Shown here: positions 1 to 9,467 of the stretch, piece by piece | Layout: every line of letters begins with the position of its first letter | Numbering within the stretch: the stretch's first letter is position 1 | Assembly (NCBI GenBank): GCA_017656345.1 | Contig: JACDNZ010000002.1 | Coordinates: 1 to 64,000, forward strand | Direction: 5' to 3' | DNA: 64,000 nucleotides | Source: Thermosipho sp. (in: thermotogales) | Lineage (GTDB): Bacteria; Thermotogota; Thermotogae; Thermotogales; Fervidobacteriaceae | Translations under genes and position numbers: made by a program | The notes under the pieces: generated by a model | What the model saw: the letters and a program-made list of their open reading frames with translations, nothing else | Told to the model about the DNA's origin: nothing | Database searches by the model: none

Positions 1-1
1 T

Positions 2-193
2 ATTATTACTTTTCTACTAGGATTTCAGGTCTTTTCTGGAAATCTTTCTGCTGGGAAAGCAATAATGCTTCTTGTTTATGCTGAAAGAGTGCTTGACTAT
101 TCAAAAGTATATATTCAAGATACTGATTATATTTCATGGGCAATTGCAAGAGCAAAAATTGCATATAATGAATATTTAAAGGAGGAGAAATAA
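2..193 (+). CDS. ABC transporter transmembrane subunit, C-terminal fragment (5' truncated by window edge)
   Basis: Open frame from base 2 to TAA at 191-193 (..GNLSAGKAIMLLVYAERVLDYSKVYIQDTDYISWAIARAKIAYNEYLKEEK*), typical end of an exporter TMD, directly followed by an ABC ATPase ORF. Confidence 0.6.
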   Translation: MITFLLGFQVFSGNLSAGKAIMLLVYAERVLDYSKVYIQDTDYISWAIARAKIAYNEYLKEEK

Positions 194-194
194 T

Positions 195-947
195 ATGTTT
201 AAAAAACTTGAATTCATAAATGTGACTTTTGAATACGAAGGAAGAAAAATACTGGATAATTTTAATCTAGAGATAAGCCGCGGTGAAAAATTAGCGATAG
301 TAGGCTCAAGTGGCGAAGGAAAAACCACTTTGATAAGGCTTATTTTAAAGTATATAACCCCACATTCTGGAAAGATAATGGTAAATGAAAAGCCTCTATC
401 AGAATTTAAAAATTGGTACAAGATTCTTGGAGTTTTAAGTCAAAGAGCACATATATTTAATAGGTCGTTAAGAGACAACCTCCTTATTGCAAACCCCAAA
501 GCAACAGATAAAGAAATGTATGAAGCCCTTGAAAAAGCTGGTCTAAAAAAATTTATAAAGACTAGAACACTTGATTCTATTCTCGGAAGTGATGGAAGTT
601 ATATTTCAGGTGGAGAACGAACAAGAATAGCACTTGCAAGATTATTATTAAGAAATCCAGAACTTATTATTCTTGATGAACCACTTGAAGGTGTAGACAA
701 ACTTGTAGAAAAGGAAGTTATCGAAAATATAAAAGAATTTGTAAAAGACAAAACTCTTATTTTAATATCTCATAGTTTCAGCATCCTTTCATTAACCGAT
801 GAATTTGCAGTACTTGAAAATGGAAAAATTGTTGAAAAAGGAAAATATCATGAGCATTCAGATGAAAGTCTTTTAAAACAATTTTTTAGAGCAGAGCAGG
901 AATTAACGGAAAAGTTTAGAAAGGATGGTAATATATGGGAAAAATGA
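195..947 (+). CDS. ABC transporter ATP-binding protein (stand-alone NBD of exporter type)
   Basis: Walker A GSSGEGKTT, Q-loop, signature ISGGERTRIALARLLL, Walker B LIILDEP, H-loop SH; RBS ggaggag upstream. Confidence 0.92.
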   Translation: MFKKLEFINVTFEYEGRKILDNFNLEISRGEKLAIVGSSGEGKTTLIRLILKYITPHSGKIMVNEKPLSEFKNWYKILGVLSQRAHIFNRSLRDNLLIANPKATDKEMYEALEKAGLKKFIKTRTLDSILGSDGSYISGGERTRIALARLLLRNPELIILDEPLEGVDKLVEKEVIENIKEFVKDKTLILISHSFSILSLTDEFAVLENGKIVEKGKYHEHSDESLLKQFFRAEQELTEKFRKDGNIWEK

Positions 948-1870
948 TAAAATGGCTTTTTTTAAAAGTTCCCAAAAAGCTGGTAAATATGGTTATTTTA
1001 ATGAATATATTTGGAATATTTTCAAGTTTAATTATTTCATATAGCAATATTTTAAGTAAAAATGTAATAAATTATGCTATATCCATGGATAATAAATTTT
1101 TTCTAAGCAGTTTAACACTGGTAATAGCGGTTTTGTCAAGTCATATTTTATATACTCTTGGTGGAGGGTTTGTATCTTTCACCAAAGGTTGTTATCTAAA
1201 GTATCTTGGTGAATATTGTTATAAAAAAATTATGAATAAAGATTTTGTTGATTTTTCTAGAAAAACTCCAGCGTTTTACTCTGAAGTTTCATTAAGAACA
1301 ACTGAAAATTTATTATACATAATAGCTGATTATGATAATTCAGGTGGATTTGTATTTGCATTTAAAATAGCATTTTACATGATTACTATCTACACACTCG
1401 ATCGTATTTCAGGATTATCTATGGTGTTATTTGCTATTTTAATCTTACTTTCTTTGTGGGTAGCAAATAATTACTATTATAAGCGCGCAAAAATACTAAA
1501 AGACCAATTGTTAGAAATTAAATCATACGTTGCAGATATGTTCAAAGGAAAAGAAGAGATACAACTATTTGAAGCATACGATTTTGAAATAAACCTTTAT
1601 CAAAAAAGAACTGATTCTATGTGGAAATACAAAAGAAGATTATTTTTTATTGACGCTATTTTGAGTTTTTCTATTAGAGACTTTATTTCTGCAATATTCT
1701 ATCTTTTTGTTATATACCGTGGAATAATTCTAGGTAATGTTGGTTCATTTTATGCACTTTCAAATTTATTCTCATTAATTAGATATCAATTATTTATTTC
1801 AATTGGAATATGGGATAATATACGTTCAGGTATAACTGCTGCAAGACAACTTGAAGAAATTGTAGGATAA
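935..1870 (+). CDS. ABC transporter transmembrane domain protein (exporter TMD without NBD)
   Basis: Multiple hydrophobic helices; ends ..SGITAARQLEEIVG where an NBD would normally begin; overlaps the NBD gene by 13 nt. Confidence 0.75.
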   Translation: MGKMIKWLFLKVPKKLVNMVILMNIFGIFSSLIISYSNILSKNVINYAISMDNKFFLSSLTLVIAVLSSHILYTLGGGFVSFTKGCYLKYLGEYCYKKIMNKDFVDFSRKTPAFYSEVSLRTTENLLYIIADYDNSGGFVFAFKIAFYMITIYTLDRISGLSMVLFAILILLSLWVANNYYYKRAKILKDQLLEIKSYVADMFKGKEEIQLFEAYDFEINLYQKRTDSMWKYKRRLFFIDAILSFSIRDFISAIFYLFVIYRGIILGNVGSFYALSNLFSLIRYQLFISIGIWDNIRSGITAARQLEEIVG

Positions 1871-1931
1871 CCAAATGTCATATGATGAAACATATGTAAT
1901 ATAATTAAAAATAAATAATGGGGGTATTTAT

Positions 1932-2324
1932 ATGAACTTTTTTTACCTTGATATTGATAAAATAATGCCAAGTCAGTTATATATATCTAAAGAAAAGCTT
2001 AAAAATGTAATAAAATACATAAAAAATGAGGGTGTTGAAAACATTGAACCAATTCCCGTTAAACAAATTGGTGATACTATCTTCTATACAGACGGTCATA
2101 CAAGAGCATTTGCCCTCTGGAAAATGGGATTTAAGAAAATCAAAGTAGAATGGGAAACAGAAGAACTTGATTGGAAACTTTATCAAATTTGCATAGATTG
2201 GTGTAGAAATGAAAAAATAAGTAACATATCACACTTAAAAGTAATTTCACATAATCAATACAAAAAATTGTGGGTAAAAAGATGTGAAAACATGCACAGA
2301 CAGTTATACAACAATCAAACTTAA
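1932..2324 (+). CDS. ParB/Srx-fold (ParB-like nuclease domain) protein
   Basis: 130 aa; motifs IEPIPVKQIGDTIFYTDGHTRAFALWKMG resemble the ParB-N box (GxxRxxA). Confidence 0.7.
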   Translation: MNFFYLDIDKIMPSQLYISKEKLKNVIKYIKNEGVENIEPIPVKQIGDTIFYTDGHTRAFALWKMGFKKIKVEWETEELDWKLYQICIDWCRNEKISNISHLKVISHNQYKKLWVKRCENMHRQLYNNQT

Positions 2325-2400
2325 TTATTCAAAAAATAAATTCTACAAAAAAATCAGGAGAAACTTAACTTTAAAAGCTTTCTTTTATAAAATTAAAATC

Positions 2401-2438
2401 CCCAGAATGAAGTATTAATTCCATTCTGGGGGTTTTTA
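2401..2438. terminator. Intrinsic terminator, likely bidirectional
   Basis: cccagaatg...cattctggg stem followed by ggtttttatt, between convergent genes ending at 2324(+) and 2458(-). Confidence 0.8.
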
Positions 2439-2457
2439 TTAATCAAACTTAAAATCT

Positions 2458-3297
2458 TTAATTAATTTTAAATCTATTTCTTCCTTCTCTTTTGGCATCA
2501 AGCATTGCATTTCTAGCATTTTCAATTACTTTCTCTTCTCCAAGTCCTGTATAAAACTCCGAAACTCCTATGGAAACTGAAATATCTAAAATTTTACCAT
2601 CAAATTCGATAGGGTCTTTCATTCTCTTTAAAATTTCCTGGGTCAAATTTTTCACAAAATTTAGATCTTTCTCTTTAATAATAACCATGAACTCATCACC
2701 TGCAATTCTTATTACATCGCTTTCAATTGAATATTTTTCCAATACTTCCTTTATTCTTTTTGATACTTCAATCAACACAAAATCCCCAGCTTTTCTTCCA
2801 AAATTTTCATTGATATCTGCAAAACGATCAATATCTACATCAAGAATATATCCCCCTTCAAGACTTTTCAAAATTTTCATTACTTCACCATTTTCCATTT
2901 CTTTCATAAATTCACCTCCATCCAGATAATTTAGAACTAAATTGATTTTTGGAAAAACATTTACATAAATACCATTTTTTCTGTACTGAGTTGGTGACAT
3001 GTAAAATATTTTTTTAAAAGCCCTTGAAAATTGCTCATATCCAGAATAGCCGTATTTTAAAGCTATATTTAAAATACTATCGTCAGTAAAAATCAAATCT
3101 TTCGCGGCTAGTGACATGCGTCTTTTAATTATATATTCCTTTACAGTGAAACCAAATAAATTCTTAAAAAGTTTAGAATAGAGTGAAACTGACATATGAG
3201 CACTTTTAGCAATATCCTCAAGATAAATTTCTTCAAGTAAATTCTCTTCTATGTAATTTATCGAATTTTTAATGCAATCGATAACCATATTATTCAT
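2458..3297 (-). CDS. AraC-type HTH domain fused to GGDEF (diguanylate cyclase-like) domain
   Basis: N-terminal AraC HTH (LEDIAKSAHMSVSLYSKLFKNLFGFTVKEYIIKRR..ALKYGYSGYEQFSRAFKKIFYMSPTQYR), C-terminal GGDEF domain with AGDEF. Open frame extends to 3408; start chosen at MNNMVIDC (3297) because of a good RBS (aaaggaagggat). Confidence 0.85.
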   Translation of the reverse strand: MNNMVIDCIKNSINYIEENLLEEIYLEDIAKSAHMSVSLYSKLFKNLFGFTVKEYIIKRRMSLAAKDLIFTDDSILNIALKYGYSGYEQFSRAFKKIFYMSPTQYRKNGIYVNVFPKINLVLNYLDGGEFMKEMENGEVMKILKSLEGGYILDVDIDRFADINENFGRKAGDFVLIEVSKRIKEVLEKYSIESDVIRIAGDEFMVIIKEKDLNFVKNLTQEILKRMKDPIEFDGKILDISVSIGVSEFYTGLGEEKVIENARNAMLDAKREGRNRFKIN

Positions 3298-3456
3298 GTT
3301 TATCCCTTCCTTTTGATTTTCTAAAAATATTATAAACAAAAATTCATCTATAAATATGACTTTTTTTACACAGTTATTTTTTATTAAAACCTCAATTAAT
3401 ATTGGCATTGTTTTTTAATCATACGATATTTCTCAGATATTCCTGTTAAAACAAAA

Positions 3457-3484
3457 GACCCCTTGACGGGGTCAAAATTTTTTT
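3457..3484 (-). terminator. Intrinsic terminator
   Basis: gacccc-ttgac-ggggtc stem flanked by A/T tracts, downstream of the methyltransferase gene on the - strand. Confidence 0.7.
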
Positions 3485-3504
3485 GAAACATTCTCTTTTT
3501 ATCC

Positions 3505-4272
3505 TTATACTTTTTTTGCAACAAGTCTAATAAAACCGACATATTCACCTTTGTCTTTTTTCAAAATAGCTGTATCATCAGGCCAGGGATTTTTCCCAAA
3601 TGTATCCTGGGCTTCTTTCCATTTAATGTATAAATCACATCCATCTGGCATTGTATCTGCTACTTCAATTTTAACCAAACCTGTTCTATCCCATAACTTT
3701 CTCCACCAGTCAACTGTATGCCAGCTCCAACAATCTTGTCCCCAGAAATCCTTCAGATGTTCTGGTACACCATTTTCAAATTCTTTCATCAAACCCGGTA
3801 TAACTATTCCAATAACTCCACCTGGTACAAGAAACTTTTGTAAATAATTAAGGTATAAATCATCAGTTCCAAAATAAATATATGAATCAATGCTCAAGAT
3901 TGCATCAAAAAATTCTTCCGCAAACGGTAAATTTCTCGCATCACCATGTATAGGATATACCTTATTTTCAACTTTTTCTTTTTTAATTCTTTTCCAATTT
4001 TCTGTTGGATCAACCCACAAATCATATGACCATACTTCTACATTAAATTCTTTTGCAAGAAAAATGCTCGAAATTGCTTTTCCACTACCTAAATCAAGAA
4101 CCCTCATACCAGGCTTTAAATCGATTTTTTCACATAACCACTCACACAACCACAAAACATTTGGTCCCATAGAATTTTCAATAATCCACTCAGGATCGTA
4201 CTTGTTTGATAATGGAAATTTTTCATTATATAAAATATTTATTTTCTCATCTTTCATTTTATTCTCCTCCAT
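3505..4272 (-). CDS. SAM-dependent class I methyltransferase
   Basis: Motif I VLDLGSGKAISSIFLA, GDARNLPF, FVPGG-like post motifs. Confidence 0.85.
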   Translation of the reverse strand: MEENKMKDEKINILYNEKFPLSNKYDPEWIIENSMGPNVLWLCEWLCEKIDLKPGMRVLDLGSGKAISSIFLAKEFNVEVWSYDLWVDPTENWKRIKKEKVENKVYPIHGDARNLPFAEEFFDAILSIDSYIYFGTDDLYLNYLQKFLVPGGVIGIVIPGLMKEFENGVPEHLKDFWGQDCWSWHTVDWWRKLWDRTGLVKIEVADTMPDGCDLYIKWKEAQDTFGKNPWPDDTAILKKDKGEYVGFIRLVAKKV

Positions 4273-4318
4273 AAGTATTCATATAAAACAGCATCAAATA
4301 TTACTCTTCAACTAAACG

Positions 4319-5233
4319 TTATATTTCATTTACCTCTGAAAGATACTTTTTAATTATATTCTTTGATCTTTCAAATAACATTTTTTCCTTTTCATCCATT
4401 TGTATATTAACAATTCTTTCTACTCCATCTCTACCTACTATTGCAGGAAATCCAATATACAAATCATCTAAAAAAATTGACGGTGTCCAAACTTTTTTCT
4501 CGTCTTTATAAATACTTTCAACAAACGCTGCTGTTACTGCACCTATTGCAAGATTCGTTGCTCCTTTTTTCTCAATAATTGTATATGCAGCATTTCTTGT
4601 CTCTTCAAATAACCTTTCTAATGGCGTACAGTTCTTTATTTTGCACTTTTTACAAAAATTTCTTATATCAACTCCACCTATTGTTGCACTACTCCAAATC
4701 ATCAGCTCACTGTCACCATGTTCACCAACAATGTATGCATGAATACTTGTTGGTGAAACCTTGCATTGCCTTGAAACCAATGAACGAAATCTCGAGGTAT
4801 CTAATATTGTTCCTGTGCCAATAACTCTATTAAATGCTATACCTGTTTCTTTCCATAGAACGTATGTCAAAACATCAACAGGATTTGTAACATTAATAAC
4901 TATACTTTCCTTTGCGTATAAAACTATTTTTTTCGCAATATCTTTTATTATAGCTGTATTTCTTTTTGTTAAATCAAGGCGTGTTTCACCGGGATTCTGA
5001 GAGGCTCCAGCAGTTATAATTACAAAATCACTACCCTGCATATCTTGAAAATCCCCAGCATAAATACTACATCTTTTAAACATTGGAGTACTGTGATACA
5101 AATCTAACGCTTCACCTTCAGCCCTCTGAAAATTTTTATCTATTATTACCATCTCATCAACTATCTTTTTATGTAACAAAGAAAAAGCAATACTTATTCC
5201 CACTCTGCCTGCACCTATTATCGATACTTTCAC
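4319..5233 (-). CDS. ldh: L-lactate dehydrogenase
   Basis: N-terminal Rossmann VSIIGAGRVGISIAF, VNVTNPVDVLTYV, active site VGEHGDSE. Confidence 0.92.
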   Translation of the reverse strand: MKVSIIGAGRVGISIAFSLLHKKIVDEMVIIDKNFQRAEGEALDLYHSTPMFKRCSIYAGDFQDMQGSDFVIITAGASQNPGETRLDLTKRNTAIIKDIAKKIVLYAKESIVINVTNPVDVLTYVLWKETGIAFNRVIGTGTILDTSRFRSLVSRQCKVSPTSIHAYIVGEHGDSELMIWSSATIGGVDIRNFCKKCKIKNCTPLERLFEETRNAAYTIIEKKGATNLAIGAVTAAFVESIYKDEKKVWTPSIFLDDLYIGFPAIVGRDGVERIVNIQMDEKEKMLFERSKNIIKKYLSEVNEI

Positions 5234-5289
5234 ATTTTACCCCCTTAAATTGTTTTAAATTTAAATCTTAAGAATTTTCATACCATAGA

Positions 5290-6366
5290 CTATTTAAAAT
5301 GATCCAATAAAAAATTCTTTTCGCAGCCGTAATTTTTCTTATAATATTCCATTATCTCATTTTTTAATTTTAAAAATTTTTCCACCAGCACTGGATTATA
5401 AAGTATTCCAGCATTTTTCTCAATTTCATAAAAACCTTCTATATATGGCCGTTTATCTTTATATGGCCGTTTTGACACAATTGCATCAAAACTATCAGCA
5501 ATAGCCACTATTTGTCCGGAAATTGGTATTTCATTTTCCTTCAATCCCCTTGGATATCCCTTCCCATTCCATCTTTCATGATGAGTTAAAGCTATTTCTG
5601 CAGCTAACTTTAAAATTGGGTTTTTAGCTCTTTCCAACATTTTATAACCTATTATTGTATGTTGCTTCATTATTTCCCATTCATCAACTGTAAGTTTATC
5701 TGATTTTAATAATATTGCATCAGGTATACCTACTTTACCAATATCATGCAAAGGTGCTGCAAACTGTATCTCACTTACAAAAGAATGTGATAATCCAATT
5801 TCCTGGGCTAATTTTCCACTGAGCCAACCAATCCTCATTGTATGATCATGTGTTTCATAATCTCGGTATTCAGAAATATTGTATAACAACTGAATTGCCT
5901 CTATAATCAAGTTATCTTTTGTTTTTTCATAATCCTTTATTTTCTTTGTTAATTCAGTTAAGCTCTTGGCATATTTTGAATAGTATTTGTATTTAGATTT
6001 GTAAAATTGAAAATACTTTTTGATTAGTTTAAGTTTCAAATCAATTTCTTTAGAATTAATAGGTTTCTCTACAAAATCATCAAAACCAGCTTCAGCAATT
6101 TCCTCAATCTTTACTTCATTAAAATCTGTTAATGCAATTATTATCACAGGAATTTGTCTCTCTCTAATTAATCTTATTGTTTCTATACCGTTCATTCCCG
6201 GCATTTGTATATCCATAAAGATCAGATCAAAAGAATTCTGTTCCAATAATTCACAGGCTTCCTCACCGTTTGAAGCTTCATAAACTTCATAATTTTTGCT
6301 GTGTAAATAAGTGGAGAGGAACTTTTTTATTTCATCATTATCATCAACTACCAATATTTTCATCAA
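5290..6366 (-). CDS. Response regulator with HD-GYP phosphodiesterase output domain
   Basis: Receiver ILVVDDNDEIKKF..DLIFMDIQMPGMNG; HDIGKVGIPD and HHERWNGKGYPRGL motifs. Confidence 0.93.
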   Translation of the reverse strand: MMKILVVDDNDEIKKFLSTYLHSKNYEVYEASNGEEACELLEQNSFDLIFMDIQMPGMNGIETIRLIRERQIPVIIIALTDFNEVKIEEIAEAGFDDFVEKPINSKEIDLKLKLIKKYFQFYKSKYKYYSKYAKSLTELTKKIKDYEKTKDNLIIEAIQLLYNISEYRDYETHDHTMRIGWLSGKLAQEIGLSHSFVSEIQFAAPLHDIGKVGIPDAILLKSDKLTVDEWEIMKQHTIIGYKMLERAKNPILKLAAEIALTHHERWNGKGYPRGLKENEIPISGQIVAIADSFDAIVSKRPYKDKRPYIEGFYEIEKNAGILYNPVLVEKFLKLKNEIMEYYKKNYGCEKNFLLDHFK

Positions 6367-6521
6367 TTCCCCTCCTGAAAAACAAACAACCTCCCGGAAT
6401 CCTTATTAATATTATGATACATTTTGAAGTCGATTGTTTAACATCCCTAACTCACTTTATAAATTATAACATAAATTGTATATCTTAAATCAATAGTTTC
6501 AAAAACATTATTCTAAAATTT

Positions 6522-7682
6522 TTATTCGCCACCTTGATCTTCAATGATTTTTGTGGGTTCGGTTTCATATATTCTCTTTCCTTTTATAACTCCATTTTTA
6601 ATTTCTTCATTTGCATTTCTAATCGTTGTGATAGCCTTTTCAATAGTTTCGGCTTTCTTATTTATTTTTTCAATAATCTGCATCAATGATTCAATTATCT
6701 GCTTGTATTTTCCTATATCACCTTCTTCTTTTAAGCGAATATATCTATCTTGTAATGTATGTGCAACAACGAAAACATCTTTATAACTACACACATACAC
6801 GTTATTTTCTCTACCAAGACCAACAAGTTCCGGAGCAATATCCAATACAGCTTCTGGTACTACCAATATACAACTATCAATAGTGTTGATGAGGTTCTGA
6901 TATTTTTGGACTCTTTTAATTTCTTTCTTTACTTTATTTACTATTTCTTTCCTAAATTTTTCTCTTTCATTTACGTCTTCCGCTTCATTATATTTCTTCA
7001 AAACCTCAAATACATCGGGCATCTTAGAATCAATTGGTATAAATTTTCCATCACCTAAATCCCATGCAAACTCAACTTCTCCATTTTCAGTTTTAAGATT
7101 GGTCTTTATAAGTCCAACCTTTATTGACTCTTTAACAGCTTCCTTTAGTAATACCTCACCTGTCATCCCCCGGGTCTTTGTACCAGAAATTGTTTTAGTA
7201 AATATTGAAATCATTCTTTTCATATCTTCAATCTGTGCATCTCGCCTTTTTTCAATTTCTTCTCTGGACTTTCCTTGTTCAAGTAAAAATTGTTCTGTAT
7301 TTTTCTTTTGCTCCTCAAAGAAAGTTTTCATTTGAGCCACAAGCTCTTTAATTCTCTTATCTTTTTCCTCATCTATCTTTATTGTCTTCTCACTTAATTC
7401 TGAAAATAATTTTTGAGTATTTTCAATAAAATCTTTAAATCTTTTTTCCCGCTCTTCATTTAATTTTTCTCTTTGTTCTTCTGCTCGCATTCTAGCTTTT
7501 TCAATTTCCTCATACTTTGTCTTTAACTCAGCAATTTGTATTGACAAACTGTTAATAGTTGAGAGTTGATTTGAAAACTCTTCTGAATGGTATGTTTTGT
7601 ATTTTCCAATAAAATATCCAAAAATAACACCAATTACCATACCAATCAATAAATACATCAACAATTCACCCACACAAATCAC
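6522..7682 (-). CDS. rmuC: DNA recombination protein RmuC homologue
   Basis: N-terminal TM helix, long coiled coil, RmuC domain (TRGMTGEVLLKEAV..VEFAWDLGDGKFIPIDSKMP). Confidence 0.85.
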   Translation of the reverse strand: MICVGELLMYLLIGMVIGVIFGYFIGKYKTYHSEEFSNQLSTINSLSIQIAELKTKYEEIEKARMRAEEQREKLNEEREKRFKDFIENTQKLFSELSEKTIKIDEEKDKRIKELVAQMKTFFEEQKKNTEQFLLEQGKSREEIEKRRDAQIEDMKRMISIFTKTISGTKTRGMTGEVLLKEAVKESIKVGLIKTNLKTENGEVEFAWDLGDGKFIPIDSKMPDVFEVLKKYNEAEDVNEREKFRKEIVNKVKKEIKRVQKYQNLINTIDSCILVVPEAVLDIAPELVGLGRENNVYVCSYKDVFVVAHTLQDRYIRLKEEGDIGKYKQIIESLMQIIEKINKKAETIEKAITTIRNANEEIKNGVIKGKRIYETEPTKIIEDQGGE

Positions 7683-7900
7683 CCCGCAATTATTTGTTTA
7701 TCTTTTATTTCCCAATATATAGTTTCCATAAAGTTTAAAGATGTGTAAAAGCTTAACATAAATTCACTTTTACAATTAACATCACCTAAAAATAAGCAAT
7801 AATTAAAATCTGTCACCTGAATTAACGTGTTTTCAAAATTAATTCTACCATATATGTTAAACTAAATAATGAAAAATTCAGAATATTGGTGGTGATATTT

Positions 7901-8608
7901 TTGAAAAAAGTTGACCAAAATTTATCAAATTTAATTAATGAAATTAGAGAAAAGAAAGATGAAACAAAAGCAAAATTTCTTGAAAAATACTTTAAAGCAT
8001 TTCCAGGAGGGTATGGGGAAGGAGATAAATTTTTAGGGATAAAAGTCCCAATTCTGAGAAAAATAGCAAAAAAATACGCAAATATTTCTTTTGAAGATGT
8101 AGAGCAATTACTCAAATCAGAATATCATGAAGAAAGGTTAATTGCCCTTTTTATTTTAATTTACAAATCAAAAGAAAACCTGGAGAAAGCTGTTGAAATA
8201 TACCTAAACAATCTTGATGTAATCAACAACTGGGATTTAATTGATACAACTGCTCCAAAAATATTGGGACCTTACTTTAAAAACAAAGATAAATCTTTAC
8301 TGTACGAATTTGCAAAATCATCTAATATCTGGAAACAAAGAATTGCTATTCTAACAACATTTCATTACATAAAAGAAGGTGATTTTAATGATGCTTTGAA
8401 AATTATTGAAATATTACTTTTAGAAAAACACGATCTAATTAACAAAGCAACTGGATGGGCATTAAGAGAAATTGGAAAAAAAGACAAAAACACATTACTA
8501 GATTTCATTAAAAAACGCTACAATAAACTGTCAAGAACAACCCTGAGATACGCAATTGAAAGATTTGATGAAACGGAAAGAAAAAATATCCTAAAAGGAA
8601 TATTTTAG
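7901..8608 (+). CDS. DNA alkylation repair enzyme, AlkD-like HEAT-repeat glycosylase
   Basis: KYFKAFPGGYGEGDKFLGIKVPILRKIAKKY..VINNWDLIDTTAPKILG..ATGWALREIGKKD; TTG start at 7901 behind ggtggtg RBS (ORF track starts at 7886). Confidence 0.88.
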   Translation: MKKVDQNLSNLINEIREKKDETKAKFLEKYFKAFPGGYGEGDKFLGIKVPILRKIAKKYANISFEDVEQLLKSEYHEERLIALFILIYKSKENLEKAVEIYLNNLDVINNWDLIDTTAPKILGPYFKNKDKSLLYEFAKSSNIWKQRIAILTTFHYIKEGDFNDALKIIEILLLEKHDLINKATGWALREIGKKDKNTLLDFIKKRYNKLSRTTLRYAIERFDETERKNILKGIF

Positions 8609-8609
8609 T

Positions 8610-9458
8610 TCAATCTTTTCTTGCTGCAAAAAGTTCAGCACCTGCAAGAAAATAACGTGAAAGTTTTATAAACAAAATCAACATTGGAACACTTGCAATT
8701 GCAGCTGCAGCCATTAATGCTCCTTCATCAGTATATTTTTCTGAAGCAAACTGGATTATAAATAAAGGTATTGTTTTCTTTTTCGGAGTTTGAACAATTA
8801 ATAATGGCCATATTAAATTATCCCATTGAGCTCTAAACGTCAAAATAGCAAGTGTAGTTATTGCAGGTAAACTATTTGGAAGTATTATCTTCCAGTAAAT
8901 ACCAAATTCACTAGCTCCATCTATTCTTGCCGCATCGAGTAATTCTTCTGGAAAAGTTATCAAATACTGCCTCATCATAAATATTCCAAATGCATTTAAA
9001 AGGAGAGGAACAATTAGACCTGCGTAAGTATCCTGCATTCCCATTTTAGTTACAATTAAATATAGTGGAATCATTATAGCTTCAAATGGAATCATCATAG
9101 TACTTAGTATCATCATTAATACAAACATACGACCTTTAAATTTAAACTTAGCAAGACCATAACCAGCAAGCGAACTCAAAAAAATTGTTCCAAGTGAAGT
9201 TAATGATGCAACAATAAACGAATTAAAGATTGTTCTTAAATAAAGAAATTTACCGTCATTTCCTTTTAAAGCTTTCCAGTAATTTTGCCAGTGAAAATCA
9301 CTGGTAATCCAGGGAAAAGGAACCTTTAAAATATCCTCAGAAGGCATTATTGAAGCCGCAAACATAAATACAAGAGGAGATAATATAATTATTGCAAACC
9401 CAATCAAAAAAATCCAAACAATCAAATCAGCAGTAATTGTCAAAGTTCTTTTCAACAC
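8610..9458 (-). CDS. Sugar ABC transporter permease (MalG/AraQ-like)
   Basis: Multi-TM; EAA motif EELLDAARIDGASEFGIYWKIILPNSLPA. Confidence 0.93.
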   Translation of the reverse strand: MLKRTLTITADLIVWIFLIGFAIIILSPLVFMFAASIMPSEDILKVPFPWITSDFHWQNYWKALKGNDGKFLYLRTIFNSFIVASLTSLGTIFLSSLAGYGLAKFKFKGRMFVLMMILSTMMIPFEAIMIPLYLIVTKMGMQDTYAGLIVPLLLNAFGIFMMRQYLITFPEELLDAARIDGASEFGIYWKIILPNSLPAITTLAILTFRAQWDNLIWPLLIVQTPKKKTIPLFIIQFASEKYTDEGALMAAAAIASVPMLILFIKLSRYFLAGAELFAARKD

Positions 9459-9467
9459 ACAATCACC

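Noticed and set aside
3890-4315. 141-aa + strand ORF opposite the methyltransferase
   Set aside because: Overlaps a conserved gene, no RBS, His/Ser-rich antisense composition.
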